From: JACVRW01 sp963826165
GTDB lineage: Bacteria; Actinomycetota; Thermoleophilia; Solirubrobacterales; Thermoleophilaceae
Direction of reading: 5' to 3'
Assembly: GCA_963826165.1 (NCBI GenBank)
Contig: CAWGWC010000018.1
Coordinates: forward strand, 62,001-126,000
DNA length: 64,000 nt
Shown here: positions 37,967 to 47,335 of the stretch, one piece after another
How the letters are laid out: each line of letters starts with the position of its first letter
Position numbering within the stretch: position 1 is the stretch's first letter
Notes under the pieces: generated by a model
Seen by the model: the letters and a program-made list of their open reading frames with translations, nothing else
The model's database searches: none
What the model was told of the DNA's origin: nothing
Program-made: the position numbers and the translations under genes

Positions 37967-39040
37967 TCACGCCCCCGCGGCGGCGATGCGCTCACGGGCC
38001 TGACGCTCGGCCACCTCGACGGGTGTGGAGCCCTCGAGCCGCGCCGTGTCGATGGCGGCGTCGAGGCGATCCATCGCGCCGGCGATCAGCTCGGCCTCGC
38101 GTGGGCCACGCTCGTGGTGCCATTCGGCCGCGACGTGGATGAGGCCGCCGCAGTTGGCGAGGAAGTCGGGCACGTAGAGGATCCCCCGACCGGCCAACCG
38201 ATGGGCCACGTCGATGCCGGTGAGCTGGTTGTTGGCCGCCCCGGCGACGACGCGGCAACCGAGCGAGGCGGCCGCGGCGTGGTCGATGCCCCCGCCGGCT
38301 GCGCAGGGCGCGAGCACGTCGAGCGGCAGGGCCATGATCACCTCCGCGTCGGCGATCTGGCCGCCGTGCTCGCTCACGAAGCGCTCGCAGCGTTCCCGGT
38401 CGAGGTCGCAGACCACCAGCGACGCGCCGGCGTCGGCGAGTCGCGCGGCGAGCGCCCCGCCGACCTTGCCGAGCCCGATCACGCCCACCCGCCGGCCGTC
38501 CAGCTCCGCCGAGCCGGACACGTTGAGCAGGCCGCGGCCGATGGCCTGGTAGACGCTTTCGGCGGTGACCGGAGAAGGGTCACCACCCCCGCCGAGGGCC
38601 TCCGAGCGCCCGGTGACGAAGCGGGTGAACTGCGCGAGGTGATCCATGTCGGCGGTGGTGGTGCCGATGTCCTCGGCGGTGATGTAGGCCCCGCCGAGCT
38701 CCTCGATCACCTGCGCAGCAGTCTCGAGGCGTGCCTCGCGCATGTCATGGCGGCCGTCGTCGATCATGACCGCCTTCCCGCCGCCCAGGGTGAGCCCGGC
38801 GGCCGACGCCTTGAGCGTCATGGTGCGGGCCAGGCGCATCACGTCGTCGAGCGCCTCGCGCAGGCCGCCGGCGTAGCTCTTAAGCCGCATTCCGCCCAGC
38901 GCAGGTCCCAGCACCGTGGAGTGCACGGCGACGATGAAGCGGAGGCCGGTGGCGGCGTCCTGACGAATCACGATCTGCTCGTGGTCGTCGGCGCCGAGTT
39001 CGATCGACTGAGCGGCCGCCGGCTGCGCGAGAATGGTCAT
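37967..39040 (-). CDS. Leucine dehydrogenase (Glu/Leu/Phe/Val dehydrogenase family)
   Basis: A 357-residue NAD-dependent amino-acid dehydrogenase that deaminates branched-chain amino acids to keto acids. The catalytic Lys is in GLTLGGGKAVMIDD and the active-site Asp in AEDIGTTTADMDHL; ALGGMRLKSYAGGLREAL and the Rossmann motif VGVIGLGKVGGALA are typical. The end of the fold shows VVAGAANNQLTG and FLANCGGL. The promoter at 39051-39078 lies upstream. It is transcribed with the FadR-type regulator and is divergent from a keto-acid ferredoxin oxidoreductase, so the pair may channel leucine carbon to acyl-CoA. Confidence 0.9.
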   Translation of the reverse strand: MTILAQPAAAQSIELGADDHEQIVIRQDAATGLRFIVAVHSTVLGPALGGMRLKSYAGGLREALDDVMRLARTMTLKASAAGLTLGGGKAVMIDDGRHDMREARLETAAQVIEELGGAYITAEDIGTTTADMDHLAQFTRFVTGRSEALGGGGDPSPVTAESVYQAIGRGLLNVSGSAELDGRRVGVIGLGKVGGALAARLADAGASLVVCDLDRERCERFVSEHGGQIADAEVIMALPLDVLAPCAAGGGIDHAAAASLGCRVVAGAANNQLTGIDVAHRLAGRGILYVPDFLANCGGLIHVAAEWHHERGPREAELIAGAMDRLDAAIDTARLEGSTPVEVAERQARERIAAAGA

Positions 39041-39050
39041 CTCAACTGAC

Positions 39051-39078
39051 CTTATACCCGACCATGACTGTTTGCCAA
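39051..39078 (-). promoter_or_regulatory. Promoter of the leucine dehydrogenase operon
   Basis: Reading the minus strand: -35 TTGGCA (39073-39078), 16-base spacer, -10 TATAAG (39051-39056), 11 bases before ATG 39040, so the leader is very short. AAGGT close to the start may serve as ribosome site. Confidence 0.6.
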
Positions 39079-39113
39079 CGCTAGAGCACGGACTTGACGG
39101 ATCGCGTTCCGGG

Positions 39114-39127
39114 TACCACCATTGGTA
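39114..39127. promoter_or_regulatory. Inverted repeat between divergent keto-acid genes
   Basis: TACCA-CCAT-TGGTA is a perfect 5-base inverted repeat within the 129-base control region shared by leucine dehydrogenase and indolepyruvate oxidoreductase. The TGGT/ACCA arms fit a GntR/FadR-type operator, and a FadR-type regulator is encoded in the dehydrogenase operon. Binding is inferred. Confidence 0.5.
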
Positions 39128-39169
39128 AGGTCACTTGCCCATACCCCGGCCGGAGGAGAAGGGAGCCGC

Positions 39170-42100
39170 ATGACGTCCACCGCAGTTCGCCGCCATGCCG
39201 GCCGGGAACCGGGCGCCCAGCGCAGGGGCGGCCGCCGCGCCGCCAACGGGGGCCCTCCGGGCGGGATGAGGCACGAGGTCTCCCTGGCCGACAAGTACAC
39301 GCTCGACGAGGGCCGGATCCTCCTCACCGGCGTGCAGGGGCTCGTACGGCTCCCGCTCGACCAGCATCGCGCCGACCGCCGCGCCGGCCTGCACACCGCC
39401 ACGATGATCTCCGGCTATCAGGGCTCTCCCCTCGGAGGTCTCGACCAGGAGCTCGCCCGCAATCGCGAGCTCATCGCCGAGCACCACGTCCGGCACGTGC
39501 CGGGGCTCAACGAGGAGCTCGGGGCCACGTCGGCCTGGGGCAGCCAGCTGGCGGCCGGCCTGCCGGGCGCGCGCTACGACGGCGTGCTCGCGTTGTGGTA
39601 CGGAAAGGCCCCCGGGCTCGACCGCGCCGCCGACTCCCTGCGCCACGGAAACTTCGTCGGCGTCTCCCGCACCGGGGGCGCGCTCGCCGTGGTGGGCGAC
39701 GACCCGAGCTGCAAGTCCTCAACGATCCCCAGCGCGTCCGAGCCGATGCTCGCGGGCCTGCACATGCCCGTCTTCTTCCCGGGCAGCGTGCAGGAGGTCC
39801 TCGATCTCGGGCTCCACGCCCTCGCCTGCTCGCGCACGTCCGGGCTCTGGGTCGGCTTCAAGGTGATCACCAGCGTGGCCGACGCGCTCAGCAGCGCGTC
39901 AGTCGCTCCCGAGCGCGTCGTCCCAGTGATCCCCGAGGTCATCGACAACGGCCGTCCCTACGAGCACGTGCCGAACGCCAACCTCCTCGCGCCCGCCTCG
40001 CTCGAGATGGAGCGCACGCTGCTCGGCCCGCGTACCGAGCTGGCGCTCGCATATGCCCGGGAGAACGGGGTCAATCGCATCGAGGGCGCGCGCGACGCAT
40101 GGCTGGGAGTCGTCGTCCCCGGAAAGGCCTACTTCGACCTCATGCATGCCCTGCGCGGGCTGGGGCTCGAAGGCGCCGCACTGGAGCGGGCCGGGATCCG
40201 GGTGCTGAAGCTCGGAATGGTGTCGCCCCTCGAGCCGCAGATCGCCCGCGACTTCGCCGACGGGCTCCAGGAGATCCTGGTCGCCGAGGAGAAGGGCCCG
40301 TTCGTCGAGCCGCTCCTCAAGGACGCGCTCTACGGGATGTCCGGGGCGCCGCGCATCCTCGGCAAGCGCGACGAACGGGGCGAGCGGCTGCTCCCGGCCG
40401 AGCTCGACCTCGACGCCGACCTGATCGCCCGTGCCGTGGCCGCCCGCCTCCGAGCCCGCGGAGTGACGATCGACTCCGTGGAGGCTCGACTGCGCAAGCT
40501 GGACGAGATCGCGACCCGCCCGGCGGAGCTGCCAATGGCCCAGCGCACGCCCTTCTTCTGCTCGGGCTGCCCGCACAACTCTTCGGTCAAGGCCCCCGAG
40601 GGCACGCTGGTGGGCGGCGGCATCGGCTGCCACACCATGATCCTGCTCAACCCCGAGGGCAAGGGCGAGATCACCGGCATCACCCAGATGGGCGGCGAGG
40701 GCGCGCAGTGGATCGGCCAGGCGCCGTTCACCGACGACTCCCACCTCGTGCAGAACCTCGGCGATGGGACCTTCCACCACTCGGGCTCGCTGGCCGTGCG
40801 CGCCGCGGTTGCCGCCGGCGTCAACATCACCTACAAGCTGCTCTACAACGAGCACGTGGCCATGACGGGCGGCCAGGCCATCGAGGGCCAGCTGAGCGTG
40901 CCCGAGCTCACGCGCTGGCTCGAGCTCGAGGGTGTCCGGCGCATCATCGTCACCACCGAGGACACGGGCCGCTACCGCGGCGTGGAGCTGGCGCCGATCG
41001 CCGATGTGCGCGATCGCAAGGAGCTGCTCAGCGCCCAGCAGGAGCTGGCCCGGATCGAGGGCGTGACCGTCCTCATCCACGACCAGGAGTGCGCGGCCGA
41101 GCTGCGCCGCAAGCGCAAGCGCGGCAAGGCCGAGGAGCCGGCGGAGCGCGTGTGGATCAACGAGCGGGTCTGCGAGGGCTGCGGGGACTGCGGCCGCAAG
41201 TCGAACTGCCTGTCGGTGATCCCCGTGGAGACGGAGTTCGGCCGCAAGACCCATATCCACCAGGCGTCGTGCAACAAGGACCTGTCCTGCCTCGACGGAG
41301 ACTGCCCCTCCTTCCTCACCGTGGTCCCCGGCGAGAAGCAGCGGCACCGCACCCCAGAGCCGCCGGCGCGGCTGGACGATCCGGTACGGCTCGTCTCCGA
41401 CGCGGACTTCAGCGTGCGCATGCTGGGCATCGGCGGCACCGGCGTGGTCACGGTCAACCAGGTGCTCGGCATGGCCGCCCTGATCGACGGACAACACGTC
41501 TCCGGACTCGACCAGACCGGCCTTTCGCAGAAGGGCGGTCCCGTGATCTCCGACCTTCGCATCACCCGGGATCCGCTGCCGTCGGCCAGCAAGACCCCCG
41601 CGGGCGAGGTCGACCTCTATCTGGGCTTCGACCTGCTGGGAGCCGCCAGCGAGACGAACCTGGTGAGCGCCCACCCCGACCGCACGATGGCGGTGGTCTC
41701 CACCAGCGCGGTTCCCACCGGCCGGATGGTGATCGACACCGACGAGCGCTTCCCCGAGTTGTCGCTCCAGCTCGATCGAATCGACGCGGTCACTCGCAGC
41801 GAGCACAACCTCTACCTCGACGCCCAGCGGCTGTCGGAGCGCCTCTTCGGCGACCACATGATGACCAACACGCTCGCTCTCGGCGCCGCCTTCCAGCGCG
41901 GCCTCGTGCCGGTCTCGGCCGCCGCGCTCGAGCAGGCGATCGGCCTCAACGGCGCCGCCGTGGAGAAGAACCTGGCCGCCTTCGCCTGGGGCCGCGCGGT
42001 GGTCGCGGCGCCCGACGCCGTGGAGGCGGCCACCCGCGAGCCGGAGACCGTGGTGGCGCTGCACGAGCTGACCGAGGCGGAGCGCGGGCTGGTCACGCTG

Positions 42101-42769
42101 GCCGTCGACGGCAGCCAGGGCGAGCTGCGCGGTCTGGTGGAAAGGCGCATTCCCGAGTTGGTCGCCTACCAGGACGAGGCCTATGCGGAGCACTACGCAG
42201 AGCTCGTCCGGCGCGTCCACGTGGCCGAGCAGGAGCGGGCTCCCGGGCACTCGGAGCTGACCGAGACGGTCGCGCGCCAGCTGTTCAAGCTGATGGCCTA
42301 CAAGGACGAGTACGAGGTGGCCCGCCTGCACCTCGATTCGGTGGAACGAGCCAGGCTCGACACCGAGTTCGGTGAAGGCGCGAAGGTTTACTTCATGCTC
42401 CACCCGCCGATGCTCCGGGCCCTGGGGCTGGAGCGCAAGCTCAAGCTGGGCGCGTGGTTCGTCCCCGCCTTCCGGGCGCTCTACCGGATGCGGCGCCTGC
42501 GCGGCCGGCGCCTCGATCCCTTCGGCCGGGCCGAGGTGCGGCGGGTCGAGCGCGAGCTGGTGGGCGAGTACGAGTCCCTCGTGACCGAGGCGCTCGAGCT
42601 GGTCACCCCGGACACGCACGCCGCCGCGGTGGAGCTTCTGGAGCTGCCCGACGTGATCCGCGGCTATGAGGAGATCAAGCTGCGCAACGTCGCGCTCTAC
42701 CGCAAGCGTGTCGAGGCCGGAGTGAAGCGCCTGCGGGCCCCGCGCCAGCCTGTCTCCGCGCGGCCCTAG
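39170..42769 (+). CDS. Indolepyruvate ferredoxin oxidoreductase family protein
   Basis: A 1199-residue fused oxidoreductase (TPP and gamma parts in one chain) that oxidatively decarboxylates aryl- or branched-chain keto acids to acyl-CoA, reducing ferredoxin. The N-terminal part has MISGYQGSPLGGLDQEL; the TPP part has FFCSGCPHNSSVKAPEG, GGGIGCHTMILLNPEG and ITQMGGEGAQWIG. A ferredoxin-like cysteine stretch follows (CEGCGDCGRKSNC, then CNKDLSCLDGDCPSF). The last third, IGGTGVVTVNQVLGMAA and onward, is the gamma domain, ending in a DUF6537-type region. ATG 39170 has a GGAGGAG ribosome site. Divergent from leucine dehydrogenase. Confidence 0.93.
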   Translation: MTSTAVRRHAGREPGAQRRGGRRAANGGPPGGMRHEVSLADKYTLDEGRILLTGVQGLVRLPLDQHRADRRAGLHTATMISGYQGSPLGGLDQELARNRELIAEHHVRHVPGLNEELGATSAWGSQLAAGLPGARYDGVLALWYGKAPGLDRAADSLRHGNFVGVSRTGGALAVVGDDPSCKSSTIPSASEPMLAGLHMPVFFPGSVQEVLDLGLHALACSRTSGLWVGFKVITSVADALSSASVAPERVVPVIPEVIDNGRPYEHVPNANLLAPASLEMERTLLGPRTELALAYARENGVNRIEGARDAWLGVVVPGKAYFDLMHALRGLGLEGAALERAGIRVLKLGMVSPLEPQIARDFADGLQEILVAEEKGPFVEPLLKDALYGMSGAPRILGKRDERGERLLPAELDLDADLIARAVAARLRARGVTIDSVEARLRKLDEIATRPAELPMAQRTPFFCSGCPHNSSVKAPEGTLVGGGIGCHTMILLNPEGKGEITGITQMGGEGAQWIGQAPFTDDSHLVQNLGDGTFHHSGSLAVRAAVAAGVNITYKLLYNEHVAMTGGQAIEGQLSVPELTRWLELEGVRRIIVTTEDTGRYRGVELAPIADVRDRKELLSAQQELARIEGVTVLIHDQECAAELRRKRKRGKAEEPAERVWINERVCEGCGDCGRKSNCLSVIPVETEFGRKTHIHQASCNKDLSCLDGDCPSFLTVVPGEKQRHRTPEPPARLDDPVRLVSDADFSVRMLGIGGTGVVTVNQVLGMAALIDGQHVSGLDQTGLSQKGGPVISDLRITRDPLPSASKTPAGEVDLYLGFDLLGAASETNLVSAHPDRTMAVVSTSAVPTGRMVIDTDERFPELSLQLDRIDAVTRSEHNLYLDAQRLSERLFGDHMMTNTLALGAAFQRGLVPVSAAALEQAIGLNGAAVEKNLAAFAWGRAVVAAPDAVEAATREPETVVALHELTEAERGLVTLAVDGSQGELRGLVERRIPELVAYQDEAYAEHYAELVRRVHVAEQERAPGHSELTETVARQLFKLMAYKDEYEVARLHLDSVERARLDTEFGEGAKVYFMLHPPMLRALGLERKLKLGAWFVPAFRALYRMRRLRGRRLDPFGRAEVRRVERELVGEYESLVTEALELVTPDTHAAAVELLELPDVIRGYEEIKLRNVALYRKRVEAGVKRLRAPRQPVSARP

Positions 42770-42878
42770 ACCGCGACCTGGCGCGCAGGAGCGCGTGTTC
42801 ATCACCGCGCTTTAACCATTGGGCGCTCGGCGACCGGTTGGCTCTCGGCGGTCCGTTTTCGACTTTCGAGGAGCTTCC

Positions 42879-44270
42879 TTGTCTACCAAGAAGGGTCTTG
42901 CCGCCCTCTCGGCCGCCGCGATTGCGGTGGTCGCAACAGCGGGTGCGGTGATCGCCGCTGATCCCGCACCGCGCGACAACTCACGCTACATAGAGCGACA
43001 GCTCGATGGCAGCAAACCCAAGAACGTCATCCTGGTCGTCGGCGACGGCACCGGGGCCAGCGAGCTGACCATCGGGCGCTACTACCTGAGCGGCGCCAAG
43101 GGCCCGCCGCTGGCCTACGAGACGCTGCCGTTCACCGGCGACCTCCACACCTGGAGCTACCAGTACGGGCCCGGGCCGGACTACGACCCCAACTACGTGC
43201 CCGACTCGGCGCCCACCGCCACGGCCTGGTCGACCGGCAAGAAGACGACGGACGCTCGTCTGTCGCAATCGCCGAGCGAGGCGCCCGAGGTGCCCGGCTC
43301 GAACGAGGGCTACGACACCACCTTCGAAATCATGGCGGAGCGGGGCAAGGCGGTCGGCAACGTGACCACGTCGGAGCTCACCGACGCCACACCGGCGGCG
43401 CCGTCGTCGCACATCTCCCAGCGGGCCTGTCAGGGACCGGAGGACACTCGGACCACGTGTCCGCAGGAGACCAAGTCGGCGGGCGGTCTCGGCTCGATCG
43501 CCGAGCAGCAGGTGGATCACGTGCTGGACGTGAACCTCGGCGGCGGGCTTGCTCGTTACGAGCAGGAGCTCGACGACGGGTCCGGCACCGTGATCGACTA
43601 CGCCGAGTCCGAGGGCTACCGCGTGGTGGGTGACGCGACCGAGCTCGACGCGGTGAGGAGCATCCGTCGCCGGCCGCTGCTGGGCCTGTTCAACAGCGGC
43701 AACATGACCACGCAGTACGCACCGCTGGTGGCGGCTCAGACACCGGGTGCCGGGTCGGAGACCACGAGGTGCGATGAGGACAACCGGCCGGCCTCCGAGC
43801 CCAGCCTCGGGGCGATGACGAGCAAGGCCATCAACCTGCTGCGAAGGGACAGGGACGGCTTCTTCCTCCAGGTCGAGTCCGCGTCGATCGACAAGCGCGA
43901 TCACGCCTCCGACCTGTGCGGACAGATCGGCGAGACCCAGCAGCTCGAGGATGCCGTCCAGGAGGCGTTGGCCTTCCAGCGCTACAACAAGGACACGCTG
44001 GTGGTGGTGACGGCCGACCACTCCCACACGAGCCAGATCGTGGGTACGTCGACCGACACGCCGGGCTTCTACGCCACGGTGCAGACCGCGGACGGCGTTC
44101 CCATGCGCGTGTCCTACGGCACGGGCAAGACCCCGCCGGCCCAGACCCACACCGGAGCCCGCATTCCGGTGGCGGCGATCGGGCCGCAGGCCTCGAATGT
44201 GCTCGGGGTGCGCGACCAGACGGATCTGTTCTACACGCTCATCGGGCGCAGGAACCGCTGGGCCGAGTAA
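42879..44270 (+). CDS. Secreted alkaline phosphatase
   Basis: A 463-residue PhoA-type phosphatase with signal peptide (LSTKKGLAALSAAAIAVVAT, cleaved after VIAA). Metal and catalytic motifs: VILVVGDGTGASELTIGRY (Asp), PDSAPTATAWSTGKK (nucleophile Ser), and the late ADHSHTSQIVG and QTHTGARIPV metal histidines. VESASIDKRDHASD is the typical acidic metal site. Start TTG 42879 fits the signal peptide and follows GAGGAG by five bases; a GTG/ATG reading 20 codons earlier has no signal-like residues. It liberates phosphate outside the cell. A GC hairpin follows the gene. Confidence 0.93.
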   Translation: MSTKKGLAALSAAAIAVVATAGAVIAADPAPRDNSRYIERQLDGSKPKNVILVVGDGTGASELTIGRYYLSGAKGPPLAYETLPFTGDLHTWSYQYGPGPDYDPNYVPDSAPTATAWSTGKKTTDARLSQSPSEAPEVPGSNEGYDTTFEIMAERGKAVGNVTTSELTDATPAAPSSHISQRACQGPEDTRTTCPQETKSAGGLGSIAEQQVDHVLDVNLGGGLARYEQELDDGSGTVIDYAESEGYRVVGDATELDAVRSIRRRPLLGLFNSGNMTTQYAPLVAAQTPGAGSETTRCDEDNRPASEPSLGAMTSKAINLLRRDRDGFFLQVESASIDKRDHASDLCGQIGETQQLEDAVQEALAFQRYNKDTLVVVTADHSHTSQIVGTSTDTPGFYATVQTADGVPMRVSYGTGKTPPAQTHTGARIPVAAIGPQASNVLGVRDQTDLFYTLIGRRNRWAE

Positions 44271-44298
44271 GCAGTGCAAACGCGCCATAGAGACGGAT

Positions 44299-44328
44299 CG
44301 GAGGGCCCGGCAGCCGCTGGGCTCTCCG
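44299..44328 (+). terminator. Terminator hairpin after alkaline phosphatase
   Basis: Arms CGGAGGGCCCGGC (44299-44311) and GCTGGGCTCTCCG (44316-44328) pair over 13 bases with two G.U pairs and loop AGCC. It lies 28 bases past the phosphatase stop and 43 before the aldo/keto reductase. No U-tract follows. Confidence 0.6.
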
Positions 44329-44371
44329 CCGTCCCGGGTTCGCTCGTGGCCGGCCGCTATACAAGACGACC

Positions 44372-45217
44372 ATGAGCGAAACCTTCACCATCGGCGGAGA
44401 CCTCGAGGTCCGCCGCCTCGGCTTCGGCGCAATGCGGATCACCGGCGACGGGATCTGGGGCCCGCCGGACGACCCTGAGGGCGCGAAGCGGCTCCTGAGG
44501 CGCGTTCCCGAGCTGGGCATCAACCTGATCGACACCGCCGACTCGTACGGCCCCGAGGTGAGCGAGAGCCTGATCGCCGAAGCGCTCCATCCCTACGACG
44601 GGCTCGTTATCGCGACCAAGGGTGGTCTCGAGCGCACCGGCCCCGGGGAGTGGCCGCGCAACGGCCGGCCGGAGCACCTCAAGCAGGCCTGTGAGGGCAG
44701 CCTCAGGCGGCTGCGCGTCGACCAGATCGACCTGTACCAGCTGCACTCTCCCGACGACGACGTCCCCTACGAGGACTCGGTGGGCGCGCTCAGGGAGCTG
44801 CAGGACGAGGGCAAGGTCCGCCACGTGGGCGTGTCCAACGTTTCGGTCGACCAGCTCGAGCAGGCTCGCGGGATCGTGGACGTCGCGACCGTGCAGAACC
44901 GCTACAACCTCACGGACCGGTCGTCCGAGGACGTGCTCGATGCCTGTGAGGAGGCCGGGATCGGCTTCATTCCGTGGTTCCCGCTGGCCGTCGGGTCGCT
45001 GGCCGACGACGGCGGCCCGCTGGACGAGCTCGCTGGACGCCACGGGGCCACGGCCGGCCAGGTGGCGCTGGCCTGGCTCTTGGCACGGTCACCGGTGATG
45101 CTCCCGATCCCAGGCACCTCCTCGGTCGAGCACCTAGAGGAGAACGTGGCCGCGGCGCAGCTCGAGCTGAGCGCCGACGAGCAGGACGAGGTGGCCCAGG
45201 CCGCCGCCGGCAACTGA
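44372..45217 (+). CDS. Aldo/keto reductase
   Basis: A 281-residue NADPH-dependent reductase of the AKR barrel fold. The catalytic set is NLIDTADSYGPEVSESLIAE (Asp and Tyr), IATKGGLERTG (Lys) and IDLYQLHSPDD (His). Cofactor residues appear in GFIPWFPLAVGSLADD and PIPGTSSVEHLEENV, the usual C-terminal nucleotide loop. It reduces aldehydes or ketones; substrate not predictable. It stands alone between the phosphatase terminator and the GCS2-type ligase. Confidence 0.92.
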   Translation: MSETFTIGGDLEVRRLGFGAMRITGDGIWGPPDDPEGAKRLLRRVPELGINLIDTADSYGPEVSESLIAEALHPYDGLVIATKGGLERTGPGEWPRNGRPEHLKQACEGSLRRLRVDQIDLYQLHSPDDDVPYEDSVGALRELQDEGKVRHVGVSNVSVDQLEQARGIVDVATVQNRYNLTDRSSEDVLDACEEAGIGFIPWFPLAVGSLADDGGPLDELAGRHGATAGQVALAWLLARSPVMLPIPGTSSVEHLEENVAAAQLELSADEQDEVAQAAAGN

Positions 45218-45255
45218 CGCACAGCCGTCCGGACGGCCGGGGACCCTTGGCGGGA

Positions 45256-46365
45256 ATGGATCACGCGTTCGGCAGGGGGGAGCCGTTCTCGATCGGACTC
45301 GAGGAGGAGCTGCTCCTCGTGGACGAGGGGACGCTGCGACTGGCCGAGGTGGCCGACCGGATCGTGCCCGCGATCGGCCTGCCCGAGGGACGCGCAGGGC
45401 ACGAGGCCTTTCTGGCGGAGATCGAGCTGCGGTCCGATCCCTGCGCCACCACTGATGACGCGGCGAGCCAGCTGGCCGAGGGCCGCGTCAGGGCCGCCGC
45501 GGCGGGGGCCACCCTGATGGCGGTCGGCGTGCACCCCGACGGCCGCTATGGGGACGTCGCGCTGGTCGACAGCGAGCGCTACCGGCGCGTTGAGGGAGAG
45601 ATGCGCGGCCTCATCCGCCGGACGCCCGAATGCGCCCTCCATGTGCACGTGGGCCTTCCGAGCCGCGAGGCGGCCGTGGCCGGCCTCACCGGCCTGCGCG
45701 AGGCGCTGCCGCTGATCATGGCGCTCGGGGCGAGCTCACCGTTCTGGTTCGGGCTGGACTCGGGCCTCGCCAGCTCGCGCTCGGCTCTCGTGAGGGGCTA
45801 CCCGGGGCGCGGCGCGCCACCGCCGCTGCGCACCTGGGACGACTACCTGGAGCAGCTCGATGCGATCCAGGCCGGCGGCGGGCCCACCGACCGGACCATG
45901 GTCTGGTGGGACATACGGCTCCAGCCGCGCCTGGGCACCGTGGAGCTGCGGGAGCTCGACGTTCAGACCCGGCTCGAGGAGGCGGCGGCCCTGGCGGCTC
46001 TCGTGCGCGCTCTGGCGGTGCGGGCGGTCGAGCAACCGGTGACCGAGCCGACTCCGGCCCAGGCCCTCGCCTGGTCCTGGTTTCGCGCCTCGCGCGACGG
46101 GCTGGCCGCCACCATCGCGCATGACGGCGAGCTCGTGCCCGTGCGGGAGGCCGTGCGCGCCACCCTGGCGGGGCTGGGACGTGACGACCCCGCGCTCGAC
46201 GGCATCGAGCGCATTCTTCGGGAGGGCAACGGCGCGGACCGCCAGCGCTCGGCCTTCGCGAAGGACGGGATGCGCGGTCTTCTGCGCTTCCTGGCCGACG
46301 AGACGGCCCGGCCCTTCGAGGGTTCGCCGGGTGTGACCCGAAACGACGAGAGCCCGGCCGCCTGA
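45256..46365 (+). CDS. Carboxylate-amine ligase, glutamate-cysteine ligase 2 family (YbdK-like)
   Basis: A 369-residue GCS2/YbdK family ligase. It opens FSIGLEEELLLVDEGTLRLA, the ATP/metal-binding family motif, with AFLAEIELRSDPC and ECALHVHVGLPSREAAVAG following, and a conserved WDIRLQPRLGTVELRELDVQ near the middle. These enzymes couple glutamate with an amine; in YbdK proteins the natural product is unclear. ATG 45256 is chosen because family homology begins five residues later; the longer frame runs into the preceding gene. The stop lies in the loop of a strong hairpin. Confidence 0.9.
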   Translation: MDHAFGRGEPFSIGLEEELLLVDEGTLRLAEVADRIVPAIGLPEGRAGHEAFLAEIELRSDPCATTDDAASQLAEGRVRAAAAGATLMAVGVHPDGRYGDVALVDSERYRRVEGEMRGLIRRTPECALHVHVGLPSREAAVAGLTGLREALPLIMALGASSPFWFGLDSGLASSRSALVRGYPGRGAPPPLRTWDDYLEQLDAIQAGGGPTDRTMVWWDIRLQPRLGTVELRELDVQTRLEEAAALAALVRALAVRAVEQPVTEPTPAQALAWSWFRASRDGLAATIAHDGELVPVREAVRATLAGLGRDDPALDGIERILREGNGADRQRSAFAKDGMRGLLRFLADETARPFEGSPGVTRNDESPAA

Positions 46366-46380
46366 GCGGCCGGGCTCTCG
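46347..46380. terminator. Bidirectional terminator overlapping the GCS2 stop codon
   Basis: A perfect 15-base-pair stem: CGAGAGCCCGGCCGC (46347-46361) and its complement (46366-46380), loop CTGA with the TGA stop inside it. It sits between the convergent GCS2-type gene and the sigma factor gene and should end both. Confidence 0.8.
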
Positions 46381-46406
46381 TGGAATCGTTGGTGGGAAGC
46401 GGGTGC

Positions 46407-47291
46407 CTAGGCGGCTTCGCGCAGCGCCGCGACGACGTCGTCCTGAGCCAGCCGGCGCAGGGCGCGGTCCTCGAGCTGGCGCACTCGCTCGCTCGACAGG
46501 CCCAGACGGCGGCCGGTCTCGCGCAACGCGTGAGGTTCCTCGCGATCCAGGCCGAAGCGCAGCGTGATCACGTCACGCTCCACGTCCGGGAGGGTGTCGA
46601 CCGCCTCACGAAGGCGCTCGTCGCCGAGGCCGGTCACGACCTCGTCCTCCACGGTGGGGCCGTCGCCCGCGATCAGGTCGCCCAGGGCGGTCTCGCCGTC
46701 CTCGCCGACCCCTTGGTCGAGACTGGTGGGTCCACGATCGGCCCGCCGGATGTCGGCCACCTCGTCGATGGGAAGATCCACGAACTCCGCGATCTCCTCC
46801 TCCGTCGGCTGGCGCCCGAGCTGAACGGCGAGCTTGCGCTCGGCGTCCTGAATCTTGCGCGCCCGCGCCACGATGTGGACCGGCAGGCGAACGGTGCGGC
46901 CCGAGTTGGCGAGCCCGCGACCGATGGCCTGGCGGATCCAGAGCGTGCCGTAGGTGGAGAACTTGAAGCCCTTGCGCCAGTCGAACTTCTCGACTGCGCG
47001 GATCAGGCCGAGCATCCCCTCCTGGATGAGATCTCCGAGGGGGAGGCCCTGGCCCTGGTACTTGCGCGCGACTGAGATCACCAGACGCAGGTTGGCGTTG
47101 ATCATGCGGTCCTTGGCCGCGAGATCACCCTTCTCGATGCGCTTGGCCAGCTCGATCTCCTCCTCTGCGGTGAGGAGGGGATGGCGCCGCGCTTCATTGA
47201 AGAACAGCTGCAGCGAGTCCTCGAGCTCCACCGGGACAACCTGGCGGGACTCGGGCGTCTCTGCGGGACGAATCAGCGTGTCAGTAGTCAA
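46407..47291 (-). CDS. RNA polymerase sigma factor, RpoD/SigA type
   Basis: A 294-residue sigma-70 factor with regions 1.2 (ELEDSLQLFFNEARRHPLLT), 2 (INANLRLVISVARKYQGQGL, KFSTYGTLWIRQAIGRGLAN), 3 (RPTEEEIAEFVDLP) and 4 (EVERDVITLRFGLDREEPHA then LGLSSERVRQLEDRALRRL). It lacks the long region 1.1 of a housekeeping factor, so it may be a short primary-like or group 2 factor. Start is TTG 47291, the only good start. Two -10 elements lie upstream. Its neighbours are unrelated; target promoters are unknown. Two more sigma genes occur within 11 kb. Confidence 0.93.
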   Translation of the reverse strand: MTTDTLIRPAETPESRQVVPVELEDSLQLFFNEARRHPLLTAEEEIELAKRIEKGDLAAKDRMINANLRLVISVARKYQGQGLPLGDLIQEGMLGLIRAVEKFDWRKGFKFSTYGTLWIRQAIGRGLANSGRTVRLPVHIVARARKIQDAERKLAVQLGRQPTEEEIAEFVDLPIDEVADIRRADRGPTSLDQGVGEDGETALGDLIAGDGPTVEDEVVTGLGDERLREAVDTLPDVERDVITLRFGLDREEPHALRETGRRLGLSSERVRQLEDRALRRLAQDDVVAALREAA

Positions 47292-47329
47292 AGCAAACCC
47301 TGGTTTCGATAGTTCGAAGTCCGTCGAAA

Positions 47330-47335
47330 ATTATA
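47330..47335 (-). promoter_or_regulatory. -10 element, sigma factor gene, proximal promoter
   Basis: TATAAT on the minus strand with a weak GTAACC box 17 bases upstream, 39 bases before the TTG start. It fits the housekeeping consensus. Confidence 0.55.

Noticed and set aside
39094..42375. Large alternative plus-strand frame of over 1000 codons within the indolepyruvate oxidoreductase gene
   Set aside because: Composition is Arg/Pro/Ala-dominated with no domain homology; the frame at 39170 carries all catalytic motifs.
42819..42878. Earlier start for the alkaline phosphatase
   Set aside because: The additional 20 residues break the signal peptide; TTG 42879 has GAGGAG at the right distance.
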